From the NCBI RefSeq assembly GCF_017873215.1, contig NZ_JAGGKA010000004.1, positions 1 through 64,000 on the forward strand: a stretch of DNA of 64,000 bases, written 5' to 3'. Both the position numbers and the translations under genes were made by a program. The DNA is from Clostridium tetanomorphum (GTDB taxonomy: Bacteria > Bacillota > Clostridia > Clostridiales > Clostridiaceae). Under the pieces are notes generated by a model that was given only the letters and a program-made list of their open reading frames with translations, searched no databases and had not been told where the DNA came from. Positions 25,512 through 34,876 of the stretch are shown in pieces; the first letter of the stretch is position 1, and the number at the start of each line of letters is the position of its first letter.

Positions 25512-26510
25512 ATGCCTACAATTATATACCCATCTCCTGTTGATTTTAGATGGATGTATCAAAGACCTCAACAGCTATTATATCAAATGAGTTTGCTTGG
25601 ATATCTTTGCATTTTTATAAATCCAGCAATGCATATTAAACAGAGTAGTCCCGTAGAGAAAATAAATGATAATCTGTTTATAGTTGTGAGAGAATGTAAT
25701 ATAAACTTTGATATTTTACCAAGACCTATAATTCTTGTTGAAAGTTATCCACCACAATATAAGGCAAATAAGACTATACCAAGAGATATAAGTATATTTG
25801 ATTGTCTAGATTATCCAGGTGAGCAATTTGAACATTGGAAAAGTAATTTTGATGAAATAAGTAGTGAAAGTGATATAATACTATGTTCTGCAGATAAGCT
25901 ATATGAATATCAAGAAAAGTTTAAAGATAAATGCCATATAGTTAAAAACGGAGCTGATTTTCAGTATTTTAAAAGAGCAGAGACTATTCCTAAAAATGAG
26001 GTAAAGCAAATAGGATTTATAGGAAGTGTAGCACCATGGCTTGATTATGAAATAATAGATTATATAGCAAAGACAAATGAAGATAAGAAATTTATATTTA
26101 TAGGGGACTTTTATGAAATAGGAGATCCTATTAAGAGAAATAATATAGTTTATCTTGGAAGAAAGGATTATTTTACTCTTATAGATGATATGGCTAAAAT
26201 GGATTTATTTATAATGCCTTTTAAAGTAACAACTATGACAAACTGTGTAAGCCCTATAAAATTATTTGAATATTTAAGCACTGGTAAACCTATAATATCA
26301 ACACCAATACATGAAGTTAAATCATTGGATAGAAGTTTTGTATATGTGGCAAATGATAAAGAAGAATTCAGTAATCTTATTGAATTAGCTTTAGAAGAGA
26401 AAAATAAAAAAATAGGAAGACAAGTGTACGCATATTTTAATTCTTGGAGATTTAGAGCGGAAAAAATAGATGAAATAATAAAAACAGTATGTAAAGAAAA
26501 ATATATTTAA
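25512..26510 (+). CDS. Glycosyltransferase (GT-B fold, TuaH-like)
   Basis: The protein opens with YPSPVDFRWMYQRPQQLLYQ, the QRPQQ type of N terminus typical of TuaH-like surface glycan transferases. The C-terminal half holds a GT-B nucleotide-sugar site (GFIGSVAPWLDYEII, MPFKVTTMTNCVSPIKLFEYLSTGKPIIST). Its 332 residues suggest a cytoplasmic enzyme at the membrane. It is the last gene of the glycan operon and ends at terminator 26546. Its sugar donor is not predictable; dTDP-rhamnose is plausible from context. Confidence 0.83.
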   Translation: MPTIIYPSPVDFRWMYQRPQQLLYQMSLLGYLCIFINPAMHIKQSSPVEKINDNLFIVVRECNINFDILPRPIILVESYPPQYKANKTIPRDISIFDCLDYPGEQFEHWKSNFDEISSESDIILCSADKLYEYQEKFKDKCHIVKNGADFQYFKRAETIPKNEVKQIGFIGSVAPWLDYEIIDYIAKTNEDKKFIFIGDFYEIGDPIKRNNIVYLGRKDYFTLIDDMAKMDLFIMPFKVTTMTNCVSPIKLFEYLSTGKPIISTPIHEVKSLDRSFVYVANDKEEFSNLIELALEEKNKKIGRQVYAYFNSWRFRAEKIDEIIKTVCKEKYI

Positions 26511-26545
26511 TAAAGTAGATATAATATATAATGAATTGATAATTT

Positions 26546-26593
26546 AAAAATTACCCATAAAGTTATTATTTCCAAACTTATGGGTAAATTTTT
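26546..26593 (+). terminator. Intrinsic terminator of the glycan operon
   Basis: AAAATTACCCATAA pairs with TTATGGGTAAATTTT (about 14 bp), followed by a T-run. Confidence 0.82.
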
Positions 26594-26653
26594 ATGTGCA
26601 CTTTTAGAGAGATATTCTTGGTACATTTATAATTTTAGTACTTTTATACTTTT

Positions 26654-26742
26654 AGGGACAGTCTTACAATATTAAAGTAATAAACTATGTGTTTTCTGGG
26701 GGACAGTCATATAGTGTTTAGCGATTTATGGGGACAGTTATA
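26654..26742 (+). repeat. GGGGACAGTCAT repeat cluster A (3 copies)
   Basis: Copies are AGGGACAGTCTT (26654), GGGGGACAGTCAT (26698) and GGGGACAGTTAT (26730), all in the same orientation. They lie in the gap between convergent genes. They belong to the dispersed family discussed with the transposase at 40746. Confidence 0.8.
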
Positions 26743-26804
26743 TAGTAAAAAGAAATAAATATGAGATCTTTTATTAAGAATCCCATCTCTATTATTTGGA
26801 AAAA

Positions 26805-27377
26805 TTAGATGTTGTTTCTGTTGTATCCATCTACAATAACATCTAGTTTTCCTGTTTCAGGATCTATTACAAGACCATGCACAAAAACATCTTTGGGCAT
26901 TAATGGATGATTTTTGATCATGGAAACACTTTTCTTAACAGAATCAGTTACACAATCGAAACCATGAAACCAATTTTTTAAATCAATGCCTGAATTTTCA
27001 AGAGTTACTAAGGTATCTTGTGATATGCCTCTTTGTGTAATCTTTTCCAAAGTTTTAGTTGTATCAATATTACTCATACCGCAACCATGATGGCCTATTA
27101 CAAAGACTTCTTCAGCATTTAATTCATAAATTGCTACTAAAATGCTTCTCATGATACTTCCAAAAGGATGGGTAATTACTGCTCCAGCATTTTTAATTAT
27201 TTTTGCATCACCATTTTTTAGATTTAGGGCTCTAGGTAGAAGTTCTGTTAATCTAGTATCCATGCAAGAGAATATAACCATTTTCTTATATGGATATTTT
27301 GTTGCTGCATACTTTTCGTATTCTTTATTTTTTACAAATGATTTATTGAATGATAATATTTCTTCAAGTTTGTTCAT
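26805..27377 (-). CDS. Beta-class carbonic anhydrase
   Basis: A zinc enzyme interconverting CO2 and bicarbonate. The ligands are in SCMDTRL (Cys and the Asp-Arg pair) and VIGHHGCGM (His and Cys). The 190-residue length fits the small beta-class proteins of Firmicutes, and FVHGLVIDPETGKLDVIVDGY closes the fold. It is a single gene on the minus strand with AAAGGAGATTTT before the ATG. Some homologues of this sub-group act on other small substrates, but the metal site is intact here. Confidence 0.9.
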   Translation of the reverse strand: MNKLEEILSFNKSFVKNKEYEKYAATKYPYKKMVIFSCMDTRLTELLPRALNLKNGDAKIIKNAGAVITHPFGSIMRSILVAIYELNAEEVFVIGHHGCGMSNIDTTKTLEKITQRGISQDTLVTLENSGIDLKNWFHGFDCVTDSVKKSVSMIKNHPLMPKDVFVHGLVIDPETGKLDVIVDGYNRNNI

Positions 27378-27734
27378 ATAAAAATCTCCTTTAAATTTAT
27401 TTTAAAAATTATCTATCAGTAAGATTTATTTTATACAAGGAATGAAACTTTGTAAATTACTAAATGATTTAATATATTATTAAATTGTAAATATTTTGTG
27501 AAAATAATTGATTTGGTGTAAGTGATTTTATTAATTGGTGTGTCAAGTTTTAATTAGTAATAATTAAATTTGGTGTTATAATATAGGCATAATAGTCTTA
27601 AAGACTTTTATTAAAAAGAAATCTATCAAAGATGAGGCGGTAGAAAACAATTGGTTGTACTTTATTGAAATATTGAAGGGGATTAAGAATTACATTATTT
27701 TATTAAGTAGTATAATGTGTAGGTGAGGTGTATT
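27378..27734. other. Intergenic region before the BceRS-like genes
   Basis: About 355 AT-rich bases between divergent genes. GTTATAATATAGG gives a good -10 (TATAAT at 27577-27582), but no convincing -35 lies 17 bases upstream. A 150-base leader would then precede the regulator. A short inverted repeat AGTCTTAAAGACT lies at 27593-27605. I see no gene here. Confidence 0.4.
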
Positions 27735-28403
27735 ATGGAAAAAGTATTTATTATAGAAGATGATTTTACAATAAGGAATGAGCTCTGTACATTTCTTAAT
27801 AGATATGGATATAATTGTTGTTTTTCAACGAATTTTCAAAATATAATAGAAGAGACTATAAGCGAAAAACCAGATATTGTTTTATTAGACATTAATTTAC
27901 CACACTTTGATGGTTATTATATATGTAGGGAAATTAGGAAGGTGTCACAGGTGCCAATTATAGTAGTTACTAGTAGAGATGATGAGTTAGACGAACTTAT
28001 GAGTATAAATCTAGGAGCTGATGATTTTATAACTAAACCTTATAATCTACAAATTTTATTGGCTAGAATTACTGCTGTATTAAAAAGAACATATGGTAAT
28101 GGAAAAGGTGACTTTTTAACATGTAGAGGAATTGTTTATAACATGGCTGCTAGTGAGGTAGAGTTTAATAATAATAAAGCAGAGCTTACAAAAAATGAGA
28201 GTAAAATTTTACATATATTGATAAATAATAATGGAAAAATTGTGTCAAGAGATGAGATTATGAAATGTTTATGGCAAGAAGCAGAGTTTGTTGATGACAA
28301 TACCCTTACTGTTAATGTTAATAGACTTAGAAAAAAGCTAGAAGATATTGGAGCAGTGGATTACATTCAAACTAAACGTGGACAAGGATATATTTTAATA
28401 TGA
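27735..28403 (+). CDS. OmpR-family response regulator (BceR-like)
   Basis: An N-terminal receiver domain holds the phospho-acceptor in VLLDINLPHFDGYY, plus VTSRDDELDEL and ADDFITKPYN. A winged-helix DNA-binding domain (about 130-222) ends TVNVNRLRKKLEDIGA and TKRGQGYIL. The start is ATG 27735 behind AGGTGAGGTG; a GTG at 27723 is inside that site. The gene overlaps the kinase gene by four bases and precedes an ABC pair of the BceAB type. It likely activates that transporter when antimicrobial peptides are sensed. Confidence 0.93.
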   Translation: MEKVFIIEDDFTIRNELCTFLNRYGYNCCFSTNFQNIIEETISEKPDIVLLDINLPHFDGYYICREIRKVSQVPIIVVTSRDDELDELMSINLGADDFITKPYNLQILLARITAVLKRTYGNGKGDFLTCRGIVYNMAASEVEFNNNKAELTKNESKILHILINNNGKIVSRDEIMKCLWQEAEFVDDNTLTVNVNRLRKKLEDIGAVDYIQTKRGQGYILI

Positions 28404-29410
28404 GAATAAGAGAATATTTTAAGGATAAATATATTTTTATTCTAATTAAAGTTATTGTATTAATATTTACATCCATGATTTTAAAGGCTTTAAGTGTTGA
28501 TACATATGCTATTATTTTTATAGTAATTTTAAACTTTATAGCATTTATAAGTTTTTATTTCTATGACTACATTATTAAAAATAAATATTATAAAAAAGTG
28601 TATGAAAATTTAGATTCATTAGATAAGAAATATTTGATTTCAGAGCTTATTTCTGAAGGAGATTTTTTAGAAAGTAAAATTTTTTATGATATTTTAACTC
28701 AAACTAATAAATCTATGAATGATGAGATAGGAAAGTTTGTAAGTGACAAGCATGAGTACAAAGAATACATAGAAATGTGGATACATGAAGTAAAGACACC
28801 CATAGCAGCTGTTAAATTAATTATTGATAATAATAAATCTAATGTAATTTCTAATATTTTAAAGGAAATAGAGAGAGTAGAAAATTATATAGATCAGTCT
28901 CTTTTTTATAGTAAAAGCAGTCAGGTTGATAGAGATTATATAATTAGAAAGTTAAATATTAAGAATTGTATTAATAATGTAGTTATTAGAAATTCTAATA
29001 CACTTATTGATAAAAATATAAGAATTAAGATTATAGAATGTAATGAATTTATTTTTTGCGATAAAAAGTGGATTGAATTTATTTTACATCAAATAGTAAG
29101 TAATTCTATTAAATATATAGAAAAAGCTGAAGGTGAAATTACATTTAAATGTAAAAATAATAATAGAGAAGTAATTCTAGATATAAGTGATACAGGCATT
29201 GGTATAAGCGAAAAATCATTAGTCACCATATTTAATAAAGGTTTTACTGGAGAGAATGGCAGAAAGTTTAGAGAATCTACGGGATTTGGCCTTTATTTAA
29301 GCAAAAAGCTTTGTGATAGTTTAGGTTTAGGTATTAATATAACTTCTAAAGAGGGTATAGGAACCACAGTATCTATATTATTCCCCAAAAATAATATGCA
29401 TACATTTTAA
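28400..29410 (+). CDS. Intramembrane-sensing histidine kinase (BceS-like)
   Basis: Two N-terminal membrane segments (about 10-58) have only a few residues between them, the hallmark of BceS-type kinases that sense through a partner transporter. The H-box is WIHEVKTPIAAVK, and the ATP-binding part has HQIVSNSIKYIEKAEG, DISDTGIGI and STGFGLYLSKKL. The 336-residue length is typical. It is translationally coupled to the regulator. The partner permease is encoded at 30493. Confidence 0.92.
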   Translation: MRIREYFKDKYIFILIKVIVLIFTSMILKALSVDTYAIIFIVILNFIAFISFYFYDYIIKNKYYKKVYENLDSLDKKYLISELISEGDFLESKIFYDILTQTNKSMNDEIGKFVSDKHEYKEYIEMWIHEVKTPIAAVKLIIDNNKSNVISNILKEIERVENYIDQSLFYSKSSQVDRDYIIRKLNIKNCINNVVIRNSNTLIDKNIRIKIIECNEFIFCDKKWIEFILHQIVSNSIKYIEKAEGEITFKCKNNNREVILDISDTGIGISEKSLVTIFNKGFTGENGRKFRESTGFGLYLSKKLCDSLGLGINITSKEGIGTTVSILFPKNNMHTF

Positions 29411-29495
29411 TAAATTGGAATTAGAGTAAAGATATAGCTCTAAGAGCAGCAAAGCCTTTGTATAACAGCTTATTTAAGTTGAAATTAATAGAATT

Positions 29496-29538
29496 AAAAA
29501 TAACTAGTTGATATTATTATATTGACTAGTTATTTTTT
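29496..29538. terminator. Bidirectional terminator after the kinase gene
   Basis: AAAAATAACTAGT pairs with ACTAGTTATTTTT around a 16-base loop, with a T-run on both sides. It separates the two-component genes from the transporter genes. Confidence 0.8.
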
Positions 29539-29606
29539 ACTAGCTCAACCATGTGGAAAACTATACTAGCATTCTTGGCTAACGGATTAGTTATCCTTTT
29601 TAACAT
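29526..29606 (-). other. Possible remnant or very small gene (26 codons)
   Basis: Read on the minus strand, an ATG at 29606 opens a 26-codon frame (MLKRITNPLAKNASIVFHM and seven more) that stops inside the terminator arm at 29526. There is no ribosome site. The composition is protein-like, so this may be the tail or head of a decayed gene. I cannot assign a family. Confidence 0.25.
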
Positions 29607-29732
29607 GTATTAGTGACAAAATTGTTAGTTTTATGTTGTGTTATTCTATGGTTTAAATTAATAAAAAAAATTAATATATACATATACGGGTACTTAAACG
29701 TGTAACAGGTATATATTTGCAAGGAGGAAATT

Positions 29733-30503
29733 GTGAATAAAGCAATATTAAAGGTTGAAAATATACAAAAATATTATGGTAGTAAAGGTATGATAACAAA
29801 AGCAATTAATAATATAAGTTTTGAAGTTAATCAGGAAGAATTTATAGGTATTATGGGACCATCAGGTAGTGGGAAAACCACATTATTAAATTGCATTTCA
29901 ACAATAGATAGGGTGACTGGTGGTCATATTAGTATAGATGGCAAGGATATAACTGAATTAAATAAAAAGAAAATAGCTGAGTTTAGAAGAGAAAAACTAG
30001 GATTTATATTTCAAGACTTTAACCTTTTAGATACTTTAACAGCCTATGAAAATATAGCATTAGCACTTAGCATAATAAAAACAGATAGTAAAATTATTGA
30101 TACAAAAGTAAAAGAGATTGCTGAAACATTAAATATAACAGACATTTTAAATAAGTACCCATATGAAATATCTGGAGGAGAGAGGCAAAGAGTGGCAGCA
30201 GCTAGAGCCATTATAACAAATCCTTCTTTAATATTGGCTGATGAGCCAACAGGAGCTTTAGATTCTAAAGGAGCCAAAATCCTTCTTGAAAGTTTAGAAG
30301 GTTTAAACAGAACTAAGAATGCCACAATAATTATGGTAACACATGACCCCTTCTCAGCTAGTTATGCAAAAAGAATACTATTTATTAAGGATGGTAAGAT
30401 ATTTAATGAGATCATAAGAGGAAATGATTCTAGAAAGGAATTTTTCAATAGGATTATAGAAGTAGTATCTCTTTTGGGAGGGGACCTAAGGGATGTATAT
30501 TAA
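29733..30503 (+). CDS. ABC transporter ATP-binding protein (BceA-like)
   Basis: It powers the BceB-type permease that removes peptide antibiotics from their lipid targets. Walker A is GPSGSGKTT, the signature is SGGERQRVAAARA, Walker B is LILADEPTGALD, and the H-loop is VTHDPFSA. The 256-residue length matches MacB/BceA-type ATPases. GTG 29733 follows AAGGAGG. The gene ends by overlapping the permease start by 11 bases. It has its own 190-base upstream region, presumably holding a BceR site. Confidence 0.93.
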   Translation: MNKAILKVENIQKYYGSKGMITKAINNISFEVNQEEFIGIMGPSGSGKTTLLNCISTIDRVTGGHISIDGKDITELNKKKIAEFRREKLGFIFQDFNLLDTLTAYENIALALSIIKTDSKIIDTKVKEIAETLNITDILNKYPYEISGGERQRVAAARAIITNPSLILADEPTGALDSKGAKILLESLEGLNRTKNATIIMVTHDPFSASYAKRILFIKDGKIFNEIIRGNDSRKEFFNRIIEVVSLLGGDLRDVY

Positions 30504-32496
30504 GTTAGCTAAAGGAAATATGAAAAGAAGTTTAAAGGATTATACTATATATTTTGTAACGTTAGTATTTGGGATATGTATATTTTATACATTTAATTCT
30601 ATTGGTTCACAAAAGATTATGATGAAGCTTAATGAATATGATGTTCGTAACTTTGAAAGAATAGATAAGTTAATGGGAATAGTATCTATATTTATAGCAT
30701 GCATACTTGGTTTCTTAACAATATATGCCAATAATTACCTTATAAAACTTAGAAAAAAAGAATTTGGTATTTATTTAACTTTAGGCATGGAAGATAAAGA
30801 AATATCAAATATGTTATTGATTGAAACTATTTTAATAGGAGTACTTTCTTTAGGTGTAGGGTTATTTTTAGGAATATTTTTATCTCAGGGAATGTCAATT
30901 TTCACAGCAAAATTATTTCATTTGGAAATGCAAAGTTTTAAATTTACATTTTCTAGTAGTGCCTTTATAAAAACCATAGTTTATTTTGCAGTAATGTACA
31001 TAATTGTATTTTTATTTAATACTAAAACTATAAAAGATTTAGAACTTATTGACTTATTAACAGATGGAAGAAAAAATGAAAAGATAAAAGTAAATAGTTT
31101 AAAAACTTTAATAATAATTTTTATTACTGGAAGCATTTTTATAGTTGCAGCTTATTTAATAATTTTACATAAAAATTCAAAAATAATATTTGTAGACCTA
31201 ACTATTAGTATACCTATAATATTATGTGTAATTGGAACATTTCTATTTTTTTTCTCTCTATCTGGAGTTTTATTAAGAGTAGTTCAAAATAATAAAAAAG
31301 TTTATTTAAAAGAATTAAATATGTTTTTATTAAGGCAAATAAGTAGCAAGATAAACACTACTTTTGTATCCATGTCACTTATATGTTTAATGTTGTTTAT
31401 GTCTATATGTATGTTATCAGGTGGATTTAGTATTAGCAACACTTTAAATAAAAATATAGATGATTTATCACAATATGATGTTACTTTACTTTACAGTAGT
31501 AAATTACCAATGGATAAATTTTTAGAAAACAATATAAATCTACATCACTATACAGACAATTATGTTACTTATTATCAGTATTATAGTGAAAATAGAGAAG
31601 AGGAGCTAGGGATTAAGACTTATCTTGGCAGGAATGAAGGAGAGAAATATAAATCATATAAGGATGTTGCACAAAATACTACAATTCCAATAATGAAGTT
31701 ATCTGATTTTAATAGTATTATGAAATTTTCTAAAAAAGAAACTATAACTTTAAATAATGGAGAGTATGGAGTCTTTGGAGATGTAAATGGATTACTATCT
31801 CCTATACAGAAGACCATGGGTAAAAAAACAAAAATTAAAGTTAATGGACAAGAGTTAATACCTTCAAAAAATCCTGTTATAGAAGTTACTATAAGTAATG
31901 GTTTTAATAAAGTTAATTTTTGTACATTTATAGTAAGGGATGAGGTAGCAGAGGGGTTAATGCCAGCTATTGGTTTTCTAAATCTTAATTTTAAGGGTGA
32001 TAAAGCTAAGATGAAGGAGGAGTTTTTAAGACATATACCCTCATTAGATGAAAGCAAGACAAATGGAATAACTTGTATACCTATAACCAAAGATGATTTG
32101 AGACCAACAGCTTCTGGGTTAGGGGGAATGGTTTCCTATTTGGCTCTTTATGTAGGGGTGATATTTTTAATAACATCAGCAGTAATATTAGCTCTTCAGC
32201 AGTTGTCCAGCTTAGCAGATAATATTCACAGATATAATCTTCTTAGAAAAATAGGTGTAGATGATGAAATGATAAATAAAACAATATTAGCACAAGTATC
32301 AATTTATTTTATATTGCCACTATCTTTAGCATTAATTCACTCTATTGTTGGACTAAAAGTAGCTAAAATAATAGTGAATTTTTTTGGAACAGGTAACATT
32401 ACAGAGCAGCTTTTAATAACCACACTTATTTTCATTATAATCTATGGAGGATATTTTTTGGCTACTTATATTGGAACTAAGAAGATGGTGAAATAA
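30493..32496 (+). CDS. BceB-like ABC transporter permease
   Basis: A 667-residue FtsX-type permease. There is one membrane segment near 20-40, a cluster of segments to about residue 300, a large external domain of about 200 residues, and three C-terminal segments. This is the ten-helix BceB plan. The external domain is the expected drug and kinase sensing element. The gene overlaps the ATPase gene and lies behind a cognate two-component system, so a detoxification module for cell-wall-active peptides is likely. The exact drug is unknown. Confidence 0.9.
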   Translation: MYIKLAKGNMKRSLKDYTIYFVTLVFGICIFYTFNSIGSQKIMMKLNEYDVRNFERIDKLMGIVSIFIACILGFLTIYANNYLIKLRKKEFGIYLTLGMEDKEISNMLLIETILIGVLSLGVGLFLGIFLSQGMSIFTAKLFHLEMQSFKFTFSSSAFIKTIVYFAVMYIIVFLFNTKTIKDLELIDLLTDGRKNEKIKVNSLKTLIIIFITGSIFIVAAYLIILHKNSKIIFVDLTISIPIILCVIGTFLFFFSLSGVLLRVVQNNKKVYLKELNMFLLRQISSKINTTFVSMSLICLMLFMSICMLSGGFSISNTLNKNIDDLSQYDVTLLYSSKLPMDKFLENNINLHHYTDNYVTYYQYYSENREEELGIKTYLGRNEGEKYKSYKDVAQNTTIPIMKLSDFNSIMKFSKKETITLNNGEYGVFGDVNGLLSPIQKTMGKKTKIKVNGQELIPSKNPVIEVTISNGFNKVNFCTFIVRDEVAEGLMPAIGFLNLNFKGDKAKMKEEFLRHIPSLDESKTNGITCIPITKDDLRPTASGLGGMVSYLALYVGVIFLITSAVILALQQLSSLADNIHRYNLLRKIGVDDEMINKTILAQVSIYFILPLSLALIHSIVGLKVAKIIVNFFGTGNITEQLLITTLIFIIIYGGYFLATYIGTKKMVK

Positions 32497-32527
32497 GAGT
32501 AACAATAGTAGAAAGGACTAGTTGTAT

Positions 32528-33820
32528 ATGAAGAAATTTATTTTAAAGAATAACATCTATTATAAAATTATAATAGCGCTAGGAATGATATTATCCGTAT
32601 TATGGACATTAATTGTAGATACACAACCATTTTCAGATTTTGATTACTATTATAGATTGGCAGTGGATATAGCAAATGGACTTCCTTGGGGAGATACATA
32701 TACATCTGTAGGATATAGCATACTTTTAGGTGGAGTGTTTAAGATATTTGGAGCTGGTTTACTTAAAGCTAAAATATTTAATTTGCTTTTAACTTTTGGA
32801 ACCTATGTGCTATTTTATGGAGTTATAAAAAGAGTGAACTTAAAAGAAAGAGATAGAAAAATAATATTTACGCTATTTGTTCTTATGCCTAATAACATAT
32901 TTTATAATAGTATAGTTGGCACAGAGATATTATTTACTAATATACTTATTTTTATTACTTTTATATATTTTAGTGATATTAGATATAAGTATGTATATAT
33001 AGGGATACTTGTAGGATTAAACACAATAGTAAAAACTTTTTTTATTGTATATTTTTTTGCTGTATTTTTATTGGAATTATTAATAGAGAAAAAAATTATA
33101 AGCTCTATAAAAAATTCATTAATAGTCCTAGTAGTTTGTACTATTACTATATCACCATGGATATATAGAAATACAAAGCTAGTAGGACAGCTTACTTATG
33201 TATCTAACAATGGAGGAATTGTTTTATATATAAATAATAATTCTCAAAATAAAATGGGAAGATGGATGCCAGCAGATGAAGTAGAAAATTCTATTGTAAA
33301 AACAGAAGAATATAAATCAGCTAATATGACACAAAAAAATAAGATGTTAAGTGCTGCAGCTAAAGCATGGATTAAATCTCATCCAATTGAGTTTATAAAA
33401 TTAGGCTTGAAAAGATTAGTAAATGTATATTTTTGGGGGGATGATGTATGTTACAGTACCTATGGAAGTCAGATAAGTGATGCTGCTAAACCTATTATAT
33501 TTTCTATTACTAATAATATTAGAAACATAATTTTCGTGCCAGCTATAATATATATATTGATTTATAGTGTGGTAACTTTAGGGTGTATATTTAAAAGAAA
33601 AACACATCTTTTGAATGAATATACATTATATAACGTAATATTGTTTTATATGTTTACATGTGTATATTTTATAACAGAAGGACAAGGAAGATATGCTTTT
33701 CCAGAAATATTTATAATGGTATATTGCTTTTATAATTTTATAGAGGTTTTAGTATATAAAAAAATTTTTACTCAGAAATATATTAAAAATCAATCTGAGA
33801 TCTCTAATAAGGATACTTAG
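32528..33820 (+). CDS. Polytopic membrane glycosyltransferase (GT39/PMT-like)
   Basis: A 430-residue protein with about ten membrane helices. The first periplasmic-side loop has the acidic pair DFDYYYRLA, followed by LPWGDTYTSVGYSILLGG, the arrangement of lipid-phosphate-sugar-dependent GT-C transferases. A soluble loop lies at about 230-300. It could glycosylate surface proteins or modify membrane lipids. ATG 32528 is chosen because AAAGGA lies about 14 bases upstream; TTG 32522 is the alternative. It follows bceB by 31 bases and may be co-transcribed. Confidence 0.72.
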   Translation: MKKFILKNNIYYKIIIALGMILSVLWTLIVDTQPFSDFDYYYRLAVDIANGLPWGDTYTSVGYSILLGGVFKIFGAGLLKAKIFNLLLTFGTYVLFYGVIKRVNLKERDRKIIFTLFVLMPNNIFYNSIVGTEILFTNILIFITFIYFSDIRYKYVYIGILVGLNTIVKTFFIVYFFAVFLLELLIEKKIISSIKNSLIVLVVCTITISPWIYRNTKLVGQLTYVSNNGGIVLYINNNSQNKMGRWMPADEVENSIVKTEEYKSANMTQKNKMLSAAAKAWIKSHPIEFIKLGLKRLVNVYFWGDDVCYSTYGSQISDAAKPIIFSITNNIRNIIFVPAIIYILIYSVVTLGCIFKRKTHLLNEYTLYNVILFYMFTCVYFITEGQGRYAFPEIFIMVYCFYNFIEVLVYKKIFTQKYIKNQSEISNKDT

Positions 33821-34006
33821 TAAAATTGCACGTAAAAATATTGTTGTAGTGAAACAAAGTAAATAATATTAGTGTTAAGTTGAAGTTAATGTAAATGTAG
33901 AGGTAGAAGTGTTTAATATAAGAAACTCTGTAGTTCTTGAGGAATAATGAATTTTGAAATTCATGTAATAATTTAACATTATTTTAAAAGAAAGGATAAT
34001 AATATT
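33821..34006. other. Intergenic region with no visible feature
   Basis: About 186 AT-rich bases between the membrane glycosyltransferase and the next ABC operon. A ribosome site (AAAGGA) sits at its end. I see no hairpin or convincing promoter. Confidence 0.5.
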
Positions 34007-34876
34007 ATGAAGATTTCAGTTGAAAATTTAAATATGATCTACCCAAAGGGAAAAAAGGCATTACAGGATATTTCTCTGGAAATGGAAAGTCCTAGTCTAA
34101 TTGGACTTTTGGGTCCTAATGGAGCGGGAAAGTCAACCTTTATGAAGTTATTGGTAGCAGAACTATTACCAACTGGTGGGAAAATTTTCATAGATAATGA
34201 GCCTTTGTTGAAAAATGAAAAAAAGCTAAAATCTAACTTGGGATACTTGCCACAATCCTTTGGACTTTATGATGAACTTAATGTGTGGCAGTTTCTCGAT
34301 TATATGGCAGCACTGAAAGGAATAAAAGATAGGAATAAGGCTATTGATAAGGTTTTAGAAAAAACCAATCTCTTTGATAAACGAAAAACTCGTATTTCAA
34401 CTTTGTCTGGAGGTCAAAGGCAACGTGTAGGTATTGCTCAAGCGCTTATGGGCAACCCAGAATTACTTATTTTTGATGAACCTACTGTTGGACTTGATCC
34501 AGAGGAACGTATTAATTTTCGCAATTTATTTTCTCAAGCTGCACAGCATAAGATTGTATTATTGTCCACACATATAATTGAGGATGTGCAATCAGTATGT
34601 GATAGATTGATAGTTATTAATCAGGGTGAAATTTTATTTAACGGTACACCAGAAAAATTAATTGCATTGGCTCACAACCATGTTGGGATATTTAAAGAAA
34701 GCTTATGGGAAAGAGTTGAACAAAAATATCAGATAACAGCTAGAGTTAATACAGCACGAGGTATTTATTGCCGTATTGTAGCAGAAAAGCTTCCAGCTTT
34801 TGCACAAGCTGTGGAACCTACACTTGAAGATGCTTATATGTATTTGATTATGGGTGATGAGGTGATTAAACCATGA
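34007..34876 (+). CDS. ABC transporter ATP-binding protein
   Basis: A drug-export-type ATPase with Walker A GPNGAGKSTF, signature LSGGQRQRVGIAQA, Walker B LLIFDEPTVGLDP and H-loop LSTHIIEDVQ. The last 70 residues form the usual C-terminal extension of ABC-2 systems. It overlaps the downstream permease gene by four bases. Arginine codons CGT, CGA and CGC are used (for example at 34381-34440 and 34509-34525). This differs from the AGA-only style of most genes here and suggests recent acquisition together with the next two genes. Confidence 0.92.
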   Translation: MKISVENLNMIYPKGKKALQDISLEMESPSLIGLLGPNGAGKSTFMKLLVAELLPTGGKIFIDNEPLLKNEKKLKSNLGYLPQSFGLYDELNVWQFLDYMAALKGIKDRNKAIDKVLEKTNLFDKRKTRISTLSGGQRQRVGIAQALMGNPELLIFDEPTVGLDPEERINFRNLFSQAAQHKIVLLSTHIIEDVQSVCDRLIVINQGEILFNGTPEKLIALAHNHVGIFKESLWERVEQKYQITARVNTARGIYCRIVAEKLPAFAQAVEPTLEDAYMYLIMGDEVIKP

